DNA of 64,000 nt from Domibacillus sp. PGB-M46 (GTDB lineage Bacteria; Bacillota; Bacilli; Bacillales; Domibacillaceae). Position numbers and translations under genes: made by a program. The notes under the pieces were generated by a model. The model made no database searches. It was given only the letters and a program-made list of their open reading frames with translations, and was not told the origin of the DNA. The DNA lies in contig NZ_JAKGCR010000007.1 of assembly GCF_022668875.1 (NCBI RefSeq), forward strand, positions 124,001 through 188,000, read 5' to 3'. Below, piece by piece: positions 63,412 to 64,000 of the stretch; the stretch's first letter is position 1; every line of letters starts with the position of its first letter.

Positions 63412-64000
63412 TTAACGCATTATCGTTGGAAAGAGTATCGTTTTCTTCATAACGTCATATATCCCCTGCGAGGTAAGGCGGATATAAGGCAGGTGAGTGG
63501 ACGTTAAAAACAGCAGTGAATAGATGGGATCTTCATATGGATAGCCGCGCGCTGACAGCAGCTCCCGCAGCTTGGCTTCTTGTTCCATTACCGTTTCAAA
63601 CGGCTGATCCGACATGATGCCGGACAATGTAAGCGGAATTTCATGAATGACTTTTCCGTTCTCTGCGAGCACAATGCCGCCACCCAGTTCTTTCACCCGG
63701 TTAAATGCCCGCTTCATTTCCTCTTTGGATGAACCAATCAAGACAATATCCTCCGTGCTGGAAAACGAGGAGGCAAATCCCTGCACGTTTGTAGCAAATC
63801 CTTTGATAGTTGTGTTTACCCGCCACTTTCCTTCGTAATCGAGGAGAACGAGATAATTTTGGTCATGCTCCATATAAAAATGCTCTCCAGCCACATCTTT
63901 CACGACACTGCATGGCTTGGTGATGACATTGTTGACCATTTCTATACCAAACGGCATTGAAAATTGCAAATCATCCTCCCGCAGTTCCCAATCGAGCCGC
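63412..64000 (-). CDS. yerA: adenine deaminase-like protein YerA (C-terminal part, cut by window end)
   Basis: 195 codons of the C-terminal part are visible and the frame is open through base 64000. Segments LREDDLQFSMPFGIEMVNNVITKP, GFASSFSSTEDIVLIG and the ending TSQGIYDVMKKTILFPTIM match B. subtilis YerA of the adenine deaminase (Ade) family; the metal-binding amidohydrolase part lies outside the window. It ends 35 bases before yerB. Confidence 0.88.
   Translation of the reverse strand, partial: RLDWELREDDLQFSMPFGIEMVNNVITKPCSVVKDVAGEHFYMEHDQNYLVLLDYEGKWRVNTTIKGFATNVQGFASSFSSTEDIVLIGSSKEEMKRAFNRVKELGGGIVLAENGKVIHEIPLTLSGIMSDQPFETVMEQEAKLRELLSARGYPYEDPIYSLLFLTSTHLPYIRLTSQGIYDVMKKTILFPTIMR

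Overview
The window comes from a low-to-moderate-GC Firmicute of the family Bacillaceae. The main evidence is gene order. The block yerA-yerB-yerC-pcrB-pcrA-ligA-camS ... gatC-gatA-gatB ... dagK ... rlmCD follows the Bacillus subtilis yer/pcr/lig/gat/yef neighbourhood, and a yfmL/yfmM pair, a ydaG-type stress gene and a YlmB/TenA/ThiXYZ salvage operon all resemble Bacillus genes. Shine-Dalgarno sites are strong, TTG and GTG starts are common, and U-tailed hairpins separate most transcription units. I cannot name the species. I found no rRNA, tRNA, CRISPR array, prophage or transposase gene.

Layout. 0.1-7.4 kb: an XylR_N/V4R-like plus STAS protein, the ABC-F protein YfmM with a Dph6-like ATPase, the DEAD-box helicase YfmL, an alkyladenine glycosylase overlapping a DUF2254 membrane protein, and a YtxG-like protein. 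7.4-12.5 kb: a sodium/proline symporter, a glutaminyl-tRNA synthetase (unexpected beside GatCAB) and a cytoplasmic alpha-amylase with a charged coiled-coil tail. 12.6-15.7 kb: an ArgA-like acetyltransferase diverging from argJ across a consensus ARG box, then a TetR repressor with a two-gene SMR exporter. 15.7-19.1 kb: a DUF2252 protein, an AEC transporter and an epoxide-hydrolase-like enzyme.

19.2-23.8 kb is a thiamin-pyrimidine salvage operon headed by a TPP riboswitch with its own terminator: ylmB-tenA-thiZ-thiX-thiY. 23.9-30.6 kb holds two related quinone-oxidoreductase-like dehydrogenases around a DUF3267 membrane protein, a ferritin-like protein, an esterase, a thermonuclease lipoprotein, an unknown small protein and an NlpC/P60 cell-wall hydrolase. 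30.6-35.8 kb holds an RNase J, a second V4R-STAS protein, a decayed gene and RlmCD. 36.4-44.3 kb looks accessory: butanediol dehydrogenase, YdaG, a heterodimeric ABC exporter, and a marR-MFS operon, with terminator-flanked non-coding repeats and decayed reading frames between them. 44.4-49.8 kb: diacylglycerol kinase, a thioredoxin-like protein, argC-argB-argD under an ARG-box-like site, and a carboxylesterase. 49.9-64 kb: gatCAB, isocitrate lyase, a ZIP zinc transporter, pcrB-pcrA-ligA-camS, and yerA-yerB-yerC cut by the window end.

How the genes work together. Arginine biosynthesis is split between two loci that both carry ARG-type operators. ArgC, ArgB, ArgD and ArgJ cover glutamate to ornithine, and the ArgA-like protein may supply extra N-acetylglutamate. 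The thiamin operon imports and repairs degraded thiamin under TPP feedback. PcrA and LigA form a replication/repair unit, with a LexA-like box before pcrA. The most unusual points are GlnRS together with GatCAB, the argA/argJ arrangement, the paired V4R-STAS proteins, the amylase tail, and a family of short elements bounded by gene-specific inverted terminator hairpins.
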